This document shows, one piece after another, positions 34,755 to 42,850 of a stretch of 64,000 nucleotides of DNA (position 1 is its first letter; each line of letters opens with the position of its first letter). The notes under the pieces are model-generated. The model was not told the DNA's origin. It saw nothing but the letters and a program-made list of their open reading frames with translations, and made no database searches. This stretch comes from TMED8 sp038125725 (GTDB lineage Bacteria > Pseudomonadota > Alphaproteobacteria > Rhodospirillales > Casp-alpha2), in assembly GCA_038125725.1 (NCBI GenBank), contig JAYPEK010000004.1, forward strand, positions 79,722-143,721, given 5' to 3'. Both the position numbers and the translations under genes were made by a program.

Positions 34755-36659
34755 TTACTCGGCGGCGTAGGTCCCCGAGTCGTAGGACTTGGAGTTTGAC
34801 TGCGCCATTTGCCGGAGCTCGGCCCTGATCAGCCGGCTTTCGTCCTTGGTCTGGCCGCTGATGTCGAGCCAATCAGCCAATTCGTCATGGTCTTCCGGAA
34901 TTTCCACTTGCGGCGTCAGGGTCCCGTCGGCGATCTGAACCAGGAGCTGGATCAGCTTGTCATAGTCCGGACCCCGCCAATGCCCGCTGATCAGTTGGAC
35001 AAACGAATCGATTTCGGGATCGCCAAAAACCGGAGGGGGCGCCGGCTGTTCGTCTTGCGACACCGATGCCGCGCCGTCGGCGGCGCGTTCGGACGGCCAG
35101 TCGCCGAACTTCCGATGATAGGTCACGTCCTGGATATTGTTCAAAAGCGTGACGGCAAACGGGTCATCGTTGTCTTTCACGTAGTCGATAAGTGGGAACA
35201 GCCGTACCGGCCAGAAACAATAACTGGAAAACAGCATCCACAACCGATTGAGTAGCCGGCTATCCATATCCTTGAACCGTACGACAGACCGGTTGCCGGC
35301 CGTGAAGGTGTTGAAGTCGTAGTCACGGAGATCATGGTATTCGAAATCATTGTCGAGCAAGCCTTGCTTGATCAGCATGTTCCGAATGGGCGTACCCTTG
35401 TAGGGGTAGAAGATACCGACGGATTGCGTCTCGGTTCCGACAAGCCGGTTCAGCGCGATCGTCCGGAAGATGTCCTGCGGGCTTTCGCCCGGCAAGCCGA
35501 TCATGTTGAAGGATACCTTCTGGATGCCATGCTGTTCCATCAAGTTGAAGGCCCGCAGGTAGACGTCATTGTCGACGGGCTTACTCAGCATGCCTTTGCG
35601 CATGTCCGGGCTGCCGGTCTCCATGCCGAGCGATGCGCTTTTGCAATTGGTGTCCTGCAGGATTTTCGAGGAGAAAGGCGTCAGGCTCTGACCCGTTGTT
35701 TCAATGACGTAGGGCAGCCGCAAGTCGGCATAGAGATCACGGAATTCCTCCATCCGTTCTTGGCTCATCAGCAAGAAAGTTTCATCCCAGAATTTAAGGA
35801 ATTCGATTCCGTATTCTTCGACGGCGCCCGAAATCTCGCTGATGACCCGTGGGATGGATTTTTCCCGATGGTAGTTATGCGAGCCGGCGAAGCGGTAGAT
35901 CTCTTGTAACTGCACGTTGATGCAGTAGGAGCACTTGTAGGGGCACCCCCGGCTCATTTCGAAGTCGCCGTACTTGTAAACCACGCCCAGGAACGGCTTG
36001 AAGAAAGAAGTTTCCGGAAAGATCGACCAGTCCGGGACCGGAAACTTATCCAGGTCCTGTTCATAGGGGCGCACCGAATTGCGCTCGGTCGATCCATCCG
36101 GTTTTTTGATCCACAGATTGCTGATGCCGTCGAAGGGCTTGCCGTGGTCAATGCACTCGCCGATATCCAGCACGACGTACTCGCCCTCGCCGACGCAGAC
36201 CATGTCGAAGCACTCTTCTCGCAGGACGCCCTCCGGGTCGACGGTGGCATGGACTCCGCCGACGATCGTCGGGATTGACGGGAACACCGGTTTGACAGCA
36301 CGCATCAGGCCCAGCCCCAACGGGAAATCGTCGGTCAGCGCGCTCAAGCCGATGATGTCGGGCTTGAAGGCGTCGATGCGGGCGATCAGACGTTCAACCA
36401 GGGCGCGGTAGCCGATCGGCTCCCGGGCGGGAAGCATCTCCGGGTTCATGGGTTCTTTAAAGGCAATGGTCTTGGCGCCGGCGAGGTTCCAATCGTTATC
36501 GCTGTTCGAGCCAGCCTCGTCGCGTAGCAGCCGGAACTGCGTGCAATCGAAAAGCTCGAACTCGTGCCCGGCGCGCTTCATGATCGCTGCCAGGGACGCG
36601 ATGCCGATCGGCTTGTTGCCGACGGCAAACTGATTGGAATAGAGCATGAAAAATCGCAT
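34755..36659 (-). CDS. B12-binding-domain radical SAM protein
   Basis: 634 residues from ATG at 36659 (AAGG just upstream); a TTG at 36671 is the alternative. The N-terminal cobalamin-binding-like domain includes IGLSALTDDFPLGLGLM and IPTIVGGVHATVDPEGVL. In the 36671 numbering, Cys 243, 247 and 250 form the CxxxCxxC site in MSRGCPYKCSYC. MIGLPGESPQDIFRTIAL is the later conserved block. The C-terminal 130 residues are acidic and unlike the usual family, with an unknown role. It may methylate carbon or remodel a sugar; it is the only such gene next to the NeuB/SpsF/KdnAB set. Confidence 0.87.
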   Translation of the reverse strand: MRFFMLYSNQFAVGNKPIGIASLAAIMKRAGHEFELFDCTQFRLLRDEAGSNSDNDWNLAGAKTIAFKEPMNPEMLPAREPIGYRALVERLIARIDAFKPDIIGLSALTDDFPLGLGLMRAVKPVFPSIPTIVGGVHATVDPEGVLREECFDMVCVGEGEYVVLDIGECIDHGKPFDGISNLWIKKPDGSTERNSVRPYEQDLDKFPVPDWSIFPETSFFKPFLGVVYKYGDFEMSRGCPYKCSYCINVQLQEIYRFAGSHNYHREKSIPRVISEISGAVEEYGIEFLKFWDETFLLMSQERMEEFRDLYADLRLPYVIETTGQSLTPFSSKILQDTNCKSASLGMETGSPDMRKGMLSKPVDNDVYLRAFNLMEQHGIQKVSFNMIGLPGESPQDIFRTIALNRLVGTETQSVGIFYPYKGTPIRNMLIKQGLLDNDFEYHDLRDYDFNTFTAGNRSVVRFKDMDSRLLNRLWMLFSSYCFWPVRLFPLIDYVKDNDDPFAVTLLNNIQDVTYHRKFGDWPSERAADGAASVSQDEQPAPPPVFGDPEIDSFVQLISGHWRGPDYDKLIQLLVQIADGTLTPQVEIPEDHDELADWLDISGQTKDESRLIRAELRQMAQSNSKSYDSGTYAAE

Positions 36660-36774
36660 GGGCCTTAACAATGCTCCTTTTTCGCCGATTGGGGAAGCGA
36701 GCTATGGGTGTCTATAAGGTGGTTGCGGTGCACAGGGTTGCCAGGGAAAAATCGTAAATTCGCTTGTCTGTAAG

Positions 36775-37500
36775 TCAGTTCGCGGCGCGCCAGTGTGCTT
36801 CCGATCGCCAAATTCGCAAAATCTCCGCGGCGGAAATATCGGGTGAGACACCTTCAAGCAAGGATTGAAGGTGTTCCAAATCCTGGGGCTCGTCGACATC
36901 CAACCGAATCGGATCACCATTCGCGCGCCACGCTTCGTTGCAAGGCGCCGCCATCATCCGGTACCGCTTGGCATTGTCCCACAAATAACTGGTCACATGC
37001 TCACGGTGCGACGGCGCCGTCGCGTTTGCGTCGATCTCCCGGAGCAGCGCCGCGCTGAGGACTTCGCCGCCCAACCCGTCGGGATAGAGACAATCCAGCC
37101 GCGGGACGTGATTGAACACATAATCGACGCCGAGTTGATAATAGGACTGAATGGCGAAATCAATCACCTCCGGGTCGACGACGGGGTTGTCGGCACATAC
37201 GCGCACGATGACATCGGCCTCCACCGCAGTTGCCGCGCCGACGAACCGGCCAAGCACGTCCGCCTCGTCACCGCGCCACGCCGTGACATTCAGGCGGCCC
37301 GCGATCTCCTGCAGGGGGGCATTCGCAGGTGTGTCTGGGATCGCCAGAACGACGGTATCGGCTTTCTGGCACCGGGACAGCCGGCTGAGCACCCATTCGA
37401 TGATCGGTATGCCGCAGAGCGGCGCCATCATTTTGCCGGGAAAGCGGACAGAGCCCATCCTCGCCTGGACGATGACGGCGGTCTTGGAGCCGGTAGACAT
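36775..37500 (-). CDS. SpsF-type cytidylyltransferase-like glycan protein
   Basis: 241 residues. AVIVQARMGSVRFPGKMMAPL at the N-terminus is the nucleotide loop of the SpsF/cytidylyltransferase family; VTAWRGDEADVLGRFVGAA and VIVRVCADNPVVDPEVIDFAI match it further. SpsF-type proteins are typically encoded next to NeuB-type synthases and are thought to activate the acid with CMP. It starts directly after the NeuB stop codon (TGA then ATG), so the pair is translated together. It is separated from the radical SAM gene by a gap of about 115 bases, with nothing recognised inside. Confidence 0.82.
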   Translation of the reverse strand: MSTGSKTAVIVQARMGSVRFPGKMMAPLCGIPIIEWVLSRLSRCQKADTVVLAIPDTPANAPLQEIAGRLNVTAWRGDEADVLGRFVGAATAVEADVIVRVCADNPVVDPEVIDFAIQSYYQLGVDYVFNHVPRLDCLYPDGLGGEVLSAALLREIDANATAPSHREHVTSYLWDNAKRYRMMAAPCNEAWRANGDPIRLDVDEPQDLEHLQSLLEGVSPDISAAEILRIWRSEAHWRAAN

Positions 37501-38586
37501 TCAGGCGGATTCTTCGGCCAAATCGTCCCAGGTCAGAATATGGTCTTCGTCGAGATCGTGCGAAGCGGTGCGTCCGATCACCTGATCCCAGTGCATGGGG
37601 CTGATGCCGGTCGCCGGACGCTTGGGAATAATCGCATCGGCTTGAATCGCTTCTCCCGCCGAGATTTTGCGCGCCGTCACGATGCTTCGGCGCGCGTTCA
37701 GCCGCGAGATGTCCTCCGATTCCAGCGGCGCTTTCCCTGTGTCGCCAAATGCACTGTGCAGCAGGTCCAGGTTGTCTGAAAGGCAGCGCAAGTCGTCGAT
37801 GTCCATGGCGTGATAGTGATCGTTGCCGGGCAGTGACTTATCGTGCGTAAAGTGCTTTTCGATAATGCGCGCGCCCAATGCAACCGCGGCACTTAGCACC
37901 GTCATGTTGGGGTCGGGGTGGGTGTGGTCCGAGTACCCAATGACAAACTTGGGAAAGGCTTCGGCCAAGCCCGAAATCATGCTCAGATGGGCGTTCTCAT
38001 AGGAGCATGGATAATTCAGGATACAGTGCAGTAACGCGATGTCGGTTGCGCCGGCCGCCTCGAGGACGTCCACCGCGCCTCTGATTTCGTCGATCGTCGA
38101 CGCGCCCGTCGAGAGGATCACGGGCTTGCCCGTTTGTGCGACCCGTCGCAGCAAGGGCGGGTTGGTGATGTCCGCCGAGGCGATCTTGAAAAACGGCACC
38201 AGTGGTTCCAGCAGGGTAACCGCGTGATCATCGAAGGGGGTGGAAAGAAAATCGATGCCAACGGCGCGGCAATGCGCGGCCAGCTCCCGGTACTCATCAT
38301 CGCCAAAGCTGTCGTGCTTCTTGAACAGGGCGAACTGGCTGTCCGTGGGCTCGGCCGAAAGATCCCAATAGGACGGGCTTTCCTTGGCGGCCAGCGTCTC
38401 CGCCTTGTAGGTCTGGAATTTCGCCCCGTGCGCGCCGCCTTCCTTGGCCAGTTCGATCAGGCGCTTCGCCGTCTCCATCGAACCTTCGTGATTGACGCCG
38501 ATTTCCGCGATGACGTAGGGGCGGGCGCGGCGATTGACGTGTATGTCGCCGAGCGTGATTTCCGGTGAGCCGGCCATGGTGGTCAA
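37501..38586 (-). CDS. neuB: N-acetylneuraminate-synthase-type enzyme (NeuB/PseI class)
   Basis: 361 residues, normal for the family. YVIAEIGVNHEGSMETAKRL near 24-43 starts the PEP-condensing barrel; GAKFQTYKAETLA, FLSTPFDDHAVTLL, FFKIASADITNPPLLR, VILSTGASTIDEI and IEKHFTHDKSLPGNDHYHAM (His metal/PEP ligands) are all intact. Residues about 295-355 form the SAF domain (RRSIVTARKISAGEAI). It joins PEP to a six-carbon aldehyde sugar to give a nonulosonic acid (sialic, legionaminic or pseudaminic type; which one cannot be read). Unlike the synthase at 17158 it has no cupin. Confidence 0.9.
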   Translation of the reverse strand: MTTMAGSPEITLGDIHVNRRARPYVIAEIGVNHEGSMETAKRLIELAKEGGAHGAKFQTYKAETLAAKESPSYWDLSAEPTDSQFALFKKHDSFGDDEYRELAAHCRAVGIDFLSTPFDDHAVTLLEPLVPFFKIASADITNPPLLRRVAQTGKPVILSTGASTIDEIRGAVDVLEAAGATDIALLHCILNYPCSYENAHLSMISGLAEAFPKFVIGYSDHTHPDPNMTVLSAAVALGARIIEKHFTHDKSLPGNDHYHAMDIDDLRCLSDNLDLLHSAFGDTGKAPLESEDISRLNARRSIVTARKISAGEAIQADAIIPKRPATGISPMHWDQVIGRTASHDLDEDHILTWDDLAEESA

Positions 38587-38587
38587 T

Positions 38588-39664
38588 TTACATTTTCCCG
38601 AACAATTGGCGGGTTTTCGCCGCGGTTAAAATGGTTTTGAAGTCGTCGCCCAGGGCATTTGCCAGGGGTTTCTCATGGATGATCGAGGCGCCATGCAGCG
38701 TTTGAAACTGGTTTTCTCCCATACCTTCGCATAGGCCGGATTTCAATTGAATGCTCTGCGCCGACACCATTTTCTTAAACTCTGCGGTTTCACGGGGGTA
38801 GTAGTCTTTCATCTGGTTCATGACGATGCAGTTGGCCTCGCAATGATGCAGTCCCAGAACCATGCTTAGGCCGGCGGACAGCGGGTGCACGACACCGACG
38901 AAGCTGTTGCCGATCGCGGAACCGCCCAGGTAGGACGCGACCATCAGCTTCTCGCGGTTGTCCGGCGACATCATGTCGTCCGACAAAAACACTTCCCGGC
39001 AAAGATTGAGCGCCTCGCGCGAGCAGGCATCGGCCAGCGGATGCCGGTGCCGGCCGTTCAGCGACTCGATGCAATGAATATAGGTGTCCATGCCCGTGAA
39101 GAAGTATTGCTCGCGCGGGACCGAGGCGGTGAGTTCCGGGTCCAGGACCAGGCGATCGAAGATCGTGAAGTCCGAGTTCATGCCCAGCTTCAGGTTCTTC
39201 CCGTAATTCATCATGACGCAGGTCCGCGACGCCTCGGCGCCGGTGCCGGACACCGTTGGGACGCCAACCTTGAATACCCCGGGTTTCGCCAGCAGGTCCC
39301 AGCCTTGGTAGTCGGCAGCCTGGCCGCCGTTGCCGAGAAGGTTCGATACCGCCTTCGCAGTATCCAGCGTGCAGCCGCCGCCGATACCGACGACGGCATC
39401 CCATTCACCGCCGCCATTTGCCGTGATGTCGGCGATGAAGGCGTCAACGCCATCGGTTGTCGGTTCGTCGATCGTGTCGACGAAGCGGCAAAGGTCTGTC
39501 GGCTCAATTGGCAGCCGGTCGACCAAGGGGTGCCCGTCAAAGAAATGATCGATCAGAAAGACAACGCCATTCCCCTGGCGGCGCGTCGCCAGCAGGCCGC
39601 CGAGCTCGTCGATCGAGCCCGGCCCGAAAAGAAATTCACCAACGGTTTTTGTTGCGAACGCCAT
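38588..39664 (-). CDS. kdnB: Iron-dependent alcohol dehydrogenase, KdnB-like (Kdo 8-oxidase)
   Basis: 358 residues. FGPGSIDELGGLLATRR, VVGIGGGCTLDTAKAVSNLL, YQGWDLLAKPGVFKVGVPT, SGTGAEASRTCVM, KLGMNSDFTIFDRLVLDPEL, FFTGMDTYIHCIESLNG and SAGLSMVLGLHHCEANCIV follow, as I recall it, the Shewanella KdnB pattern along its length, with the Asp and His metal ligands. KdnB oxidises the C8 hydroxyl of Kdo, after which KdnA aminates it to 8-amino-8-deoxy-Kdo. The gene lies 11 bases after a KdnA-like gene, the same pairing. GAGG precedes the start. The substrate could be another ulosonic acid. Confidence 0.8.
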   Translation of the reverse strand: MAFATKTVGEFLFGPGSIDELGGLLATRRQGNGVVFLIDHFFDGHPLVDRLPIEPTDLCRFVDTIDEPTTDGVDAFIADITANGGGEWDAVVGIGGGCTLDTAKAVSNLLGNGGQAADYQGWDLLAKPGVFKVGVPTVSGTGAEASRTCVMMNYGKNLKLGMNSDFTIFDRLVLDPELTASVPREQYFFTGMDTYIHCIESLNGRHRHPLADACSREALNLCREVFLSDDMMSPDNREKLMVASYLGGSAIGNSFVGVVHPLSAGLSMVLGLHHCEANCIVMNQMKDYYPRETAEFKKMVSAQSIQLKSGLCEGMGENQFQTLHGASIIHEKPLANALGDDFKTILTAAKTRQLFGKM

Positions 39665-39675
39665 GTTATGCCGCC

Positions 39676-40881
39676 TCAGGAACGCAGGAAGTCCAAGGTC
39701 TCGCGAGTCGAATCGAGCATGTACGAGAACTGGTCATCCGGCATCCATTCATGAAAGGGAAAAGAAACCATGTTGTCGTAGAAGGTATCGGTCGCCGGAA
39801 TATCCGCTTCGCCAAAGCCCGCTTTCTCGAACATCGGGTAGCGGTTCAGCGGGTAATACTGGACCACCATCTTGACCTGATGATGGAAAGCCATGCGCGC
39901 CATGAAGTCATCCCGGGTCTTGCGGCCGGAAGGATCGATATAGCGGGCGGGAAGGCAATAGTAGACGTTTTCTCGGTCCGGCGGCGTGGCCTGGAACCTC
40001 AGTTCGCCGTAGTCAGACAATTCCCGCATGAAATGCTCGGCGCGCTCGCGGCGATGACGGTTCATTTCGTCGACCCGGTCCAACTGCACGATACCCGCCG
40101 CGCACTGCACTTCGCCCAAGCAGAAATTGTAGGGCCAGATGCCTTCCCAGTCGAAGTCGACATTTGACATGGCGGGTTGCCAATATTGGGGCCGCACTCC
40201 CTCGAACGGCCGCATGCCGTTGTGGCGGAAGCCCGGCGCAGCGGCGGCAAGATTGTCATCCTTCAAGGTCAGCATGCCGCCTTCACCCAGGGTCGAGATG
40301 TTTTTGTGGGTGTGAAAACTGAAACAACCGAAATCGCCCATGGAGCCGGCGGGCCGGCCCTTGTAAGTCGCCCCCAGGGCCTGGGCCGCATCCTCGACGA
40401 CCAGCAGGTCGTGTTCTCGGGCCAGGGCCATGATCGGGTCCATGTCGGCAACAAGGCCGTAAAGATGGACAACGACGACAACCCGCGTGCGATCGGACAA
40501 AACACTTCTAATGGCCTCTGGCGAAATGACCAGCGTATCAGGGTCGATATCGGCCCAAACCAGTTTCGCGCCCATGTGGGCGAAGGGAATGGCGCTCGCG
40601 GCGAAGGTGTGGGCGGGCAAAATGACTTCATCGCCCGGGCCAATCCGCGACAGGACCGCCGCCAAATGAAGCGCCGCCGTGCAGCTTGAAACGGCGAAGG
40701 CGTGATCGCTATTCGTATAGGCTTTGAACCTCGCCTCGAACTCGGCTTGATACCGCCCTTGCGTCAGCGGGTCGGCGGTGCGGATGGCCTCGACGATATA
40801 TTCGATATCCTGGTCGGTGTAGCGCGAGCCGCGGCCACTCCAAGGCACCTTGGGGTTGTTGCTGTTGTTGGCGTTACTCAT
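39676..40881 (-). CDS. kdnA: DegT/DnrJ/EryC1 aminotransferase, KdnA-like
   Basis: 401 residues from ATG at 40881 (8-base overlap with the upstream stop, ATGAGTAA); ATG at 40905 is possible. HAFAVSSCTAALHLAAVL near 60-77 is the PLP phosphate loop, VVEDAAQALGATYKG near 161-175 carries the Asp that holds the pyridine nitrogen, and FHTHKNISTLGEGGM puts the Schiff-base lysine at 193. It is followed directly by the KdnB-like gene, so the two probably oxidise and aminate the same terminal carbon of an ulosonic acid. If so, the glycan contains an amino-ulosonic acid. Confidence 0.83.
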   Translation of the reverse strand: MSNANNSNNPKVPWSGRGSRYTDQDIEYIVEAIRTADPLTQGRYQAEFEARFKAYTNSDHAFAVSSCTAALHLAAVLSRIGPGDEVILPAHTFAASAIPFAHMGAKLVWADIDPDTLVISPEAIRSVLSDRTRVVVVVHLYGLVADMDPIMALAREHDLLVVEDAAQALGATYKGRPAGSMGDFGCFSFHTHKNISTLGEGGMLTLKDDNLAAAAPGFRHNGMRPFEGVRPQYWQPAMSNVDFDWEGIWPYNFCLGEVQCAAGIVQLDRVDEMNRHRRERAEHFMRELSDYGELRFQATPPDRENVYYCLPARYIDPSGRKTRDDFMARMAFHHQVKMVVQYYPLNRYPMFEKAGFGEADIPATDTFYDNMVSFPFHEWMPDDQFSYMLDSTRETLDFLRS

Positions 40882-41542
40882 TCTCTGGCTCACCGTGTTT
40901 TTCATCGAGAATCTTCTGGAAGTGATCCATGCGGTTTTGGTTGTTGGTCATGTTGTTGCCATGCCGACGATAGCGGTATAGCGGAAGCGCTGCCCGGTGA
41001 ATGTTGTGTTTTTTCAAGAACCGGATACGCAGGTCCTCGTCTTCCCGTGACAGGAAGGTTTCGTCATAAAGCCCGATATCAATGAGCTGCTCGACCCGGA
41101 ACATGATCCCGCAGCCAATCGGTTCTTGCGAGCAATCTGCCTGGTGCAGGATATTTTCGTGATCATCCACCAGCAGATAGTCGCAGGCAACGGCATCGAA
41201 GTGGCTGTTCATGCGAAGGTACAGCGCCAGGATTTTCAAGAAATCGGTGTGGACATAATCGTCGGAATCAAGCCGGACAATGAATTGTCCGCGCGCTTCG
41301 CGCACGCCGCTATTGATGGCGGCGGGTAGGCCCTGGCAAGTGCCGTGGCTGATCAGGCGGATGTCGCCTTGAAAATGGTGAAGCGCCTCCAGTGAGCGGT
41401 CCGTGCTGCCATCGTCAACGACGATAATCTCGTAGTCCTCGCGATTCAGGCTTTGGTTCAAAATCGACCGAAGGCAGCGGCCGACGTACATCTCCTGATT
41501 GTGGACGGGAATAACGACGGAAACGGAAGGAACGCGATTCAT
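40874..41542 (-). CDS. Family 2 glycosyltransferase
   Basis: 222 residues from ATG at 41542; the frame is open to 41608, but that stretch holds an ops-like element and a hairpin and seems non-coding. VSVVIPVHNQEMYVGRCLRSI near 7-27, IIVVDDGSTDRSLEAL and FIVRLDSDDYVHTDFLKIL (DxD-type metal site) define the GT-A fold. TFLSREDEDLRIRFLKK carries the late ED acceptor motif. It is the first gene after the regulator and antiterminator genes and shares an 8-base overlap with the KdnA-like gene. Confidence 0.88.
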   Translation of the reverse strand: MNRVPSVSVVIPVHNQEMYVGRCLRSILNQSLNREDYEIIVVDDGSTDRSLEALHHFQGDIRLISHGTCQGLPAAINSGVREARGQFIVRLDSDDYVHTDFLKILALYLRMNSHFDAVACDYLLVDDHENILHQADCSQEPIGCGIMFRVEQLIDIGLYDETFLSREDEDLRIRFLKKHNIHRAALPLYRYRRHGNNMTNNQNRMDHFQKILDEKHGEPENE

Positions 41543-41582
41543 GACAGATGCAGACCTGACGGAATGGCCAATGGAATTTTCC

Positions 41583-41594
41583 CACGCTACCGCA
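41583..41594 (-). promoter_or_regulatory. ops-like element (RfaH recruitment site)
   Basis: On the minus (sense) strand the bases read TGCGGTAGCGTG, differing from the enterobacterial ops core GGCGGTAGCGTG only at the first position. It lies in the 105-base gap between the RfaH-like gene and the first biosynthetic gene. In E. coli, RNA polymerase pauses at ops and RfaH binds the exposed non-template bases, giving long-range antitermination. The match and its position were read directly from the sequence; binding is inferred. Confidence 0.7.
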
Positions 41595-41599
41595 GTCCG

Positions 41600-41616
41600 G
41601 GTGACCAAGGGCCACC
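41600..41616 (-). promoter_or_regulatory. Leader hairpin just ahead of the ops-like element
   Basis: On the minus strand GGTGGCC-CTT-GGTCACC can fold as a 7-bp RNA stem with one G-U pair and a three-base loop, ending five bases before the ops-like element. There is no U-run, so it is not a simple terminator. It may aid pausing. Confidence 0.5.
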
Positions 41617-41647
41617 GGAACCGACGGTTTGTTTTTGCGCCGGCCGG

Positions 41648-42151
41648 CTAGGCGGCGGCGCAGATTTTATCGTGCGGTACGCGCACGGAAACAGGACGCC
41701 CCAGGATGTTGACCAGGATTTTGACCCGTTCCGCGCCCGTACGGCACTGGAAGATACCGGACTGATCGGCAAGCGCGCCGGAAACGATACGCACGGCGTC
41801 ACCGTCCTTGAAGGTGCTCGGACCCAGATTGCCAATAAGCCCCTTTTCGTCTTCCCGGGAGCGAATCATCTCGATGATATCGGCGGAAATCTCAGCAGGC
41901 TCGCCGGCGCGCGATACGAGGTTGGTGACGCCAATCGTCGAATTGATGGAGCGCCATTTGGCACGGTACTTATCCATGCCGATAAACAGATACCGGGGGA
42001 ACAGCGGCGCACGCACCCAATCGACCTTGCGCGCATGGCTGCGTTTCTTGAGATATTGCGGCAAATAAACCGTAAACCCCTGGCGTTGCAGATTGATCGC
42101 GGCTCTGTTTTCGGCGTTGGCATGAGTATGGACGACGAACCAAGACAGCAT
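41648..42151 (-). CDS. RfaH/NusG-type transcription antiterminator
   Basis: 167 residues. The NGN domain begins SWFVVHTHANAENRAAINLQR and has PLFPRYLFIGMDKYRAKWRSI near 49-69, the part of the fold that contacts RNA polymerase; NSTIGVTNLVSRAGEPAEI follows. A KOW domain occupies about 115-167 (GDAVRIVSGALADQSGIFQ, then RVKILVNILGRPVSVRV), closer to RfaH than to housekeeping NusG. It is the second gene of the leftward block, 7 bases after the regulator gene and before an ops-like element. It probably keeps RNA polymerase from terminating or pausing over the roughly 37 kb downstream. Confidence 0.85.
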   Translation of the reverse strand: MLSWFVVHTHANAENRAAINLQRQGFTVYLPQYLKKRSHARKVDWVRAPLFPRYLFIGMDKYRAKWRSINSTIGVTNLVSRAGEPAEISADIIEMIRSREDEKGLIGNLGPSTFKDGDAVRIVSGALADQSGIFQCRTGAERVKILVNILGRPVSVRVPHDKICAAA

Positions 42152-42158
42152 GTCGCTC

Positions 42159-42809
42159 TCACCCTTCTTCTTTTCTGCGCGCCTGCGGCGTGATGTTCAA
42201 CAGCGGCGGCACCAATATCTTGCTGGGGTCGAAAATCCTGCAATAGGCGTCATAAGTCGATTGTGGGTCCGAAAGATCGGTAACGATTATTGCGTCGAGC
42301 TCGGTCAGTTGGTCGATGGCCGGCGCGACGGGCAAGCCGACCATGGCCGTGGCGGACGATTTCGGATCCACGACGGCGGTGATTTCGATGCCGAGTTCGG
42401 CTGCGCAAATTGCGGCGATTTCCGCAAGATCGCTCGCGCCGGCAAATACGATGGTGCGGACATCGTTGTCCCGGCATGCGATCAGCAGTCCGTTGTATTC
42501 CTCCCGGGCCTCGCGGAAGAAACGAACCGATTCGGAAAGGTACTCCGCCGTTAGCCGCGCCTTTTCAGCAAAGCCTTTTGGCGTCAGGTAGTAAGCGTAA
42601 CGGTTTGAGGGGACCTGCTTGACCTTGATCAGGCCTTTCTTGATGCAACGCTTCAAATAGGAATTGGTGAGGCCAAGTGCGATACCAAGTTCCGACGCCA
42701 AAGAGCGCTGAGTAACCGATTGCCGCCCTTCGATGGCCTTGAGAACGCCCAGGGTGATCTCGGCTTCGTTCGAGAAGCTCTGGTATTGAGATGCGTTCGG
42801 CTGGTCCAA
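42159..42809 (-). CDS. Winged-helix (EPS-associated MarR-like) regulator with Rossmann-like sensor domain
   Basis: 216 residues, TTG start at 42809 preceded by GGGGAAGG. Residues 15-100 are a winged helix like EPS-associated MarR-type regulators (recognition region about 33-55, wing about 63-75, LTPKGFAEKARLT at 75-87). Residues 118-200 look like a Rossmann domain (TIVFAGASDLAEIAAICAAELG, AVVDPKS, LDAIIVTDLSDP) resembling the nucleotide-sugar-binding N-domain of PglD-like proteins. It probably senses a metabolite of the locus. Two tandem palindromes over its own promoter suggest autorepression. It is the first gene of the leftward block. Confidence 0.78.
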   Translation of the reverse strand: MDQPNASQYQSFSNEAEITLGVLKAIEGRQSVTQRSLASELGIALGLTNSYLKRCIKKGLIKVKQVPSNRYAYYLTPKGFAEKARLTAEYLSESVRFFREAREEYNGLLIACRDNDVRTIVFAGASDLAEIAAICAAELGIEITAVVDPKSSATAMVGLPVAPAIDQLTELDAIIVTDLSDPQSTYDAYCRIFDPSKILVPPLLNITPQARRKEEG

Positions 42810-42835
42810 CGGCCTTCCCCGACGATGACGATAGC

Positions 42836-42850
42836 GTTCACGCCGCGAAC
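42836..42850. promoter_or_regulatory. Candidate operator copy 2, GTTC-N7-GAAC
   Basis: GTTCACGCCGCGAAC reads as an inverted repeat GTTC-N7-GAAC. It overlaps the predicted -10 box of the leftward promoter and the likely transcription start. Its centre is 23 bases (about two helical turns) from the second copy, which suits two dimers bound side by side on the DNA. Confidence 0.55.
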
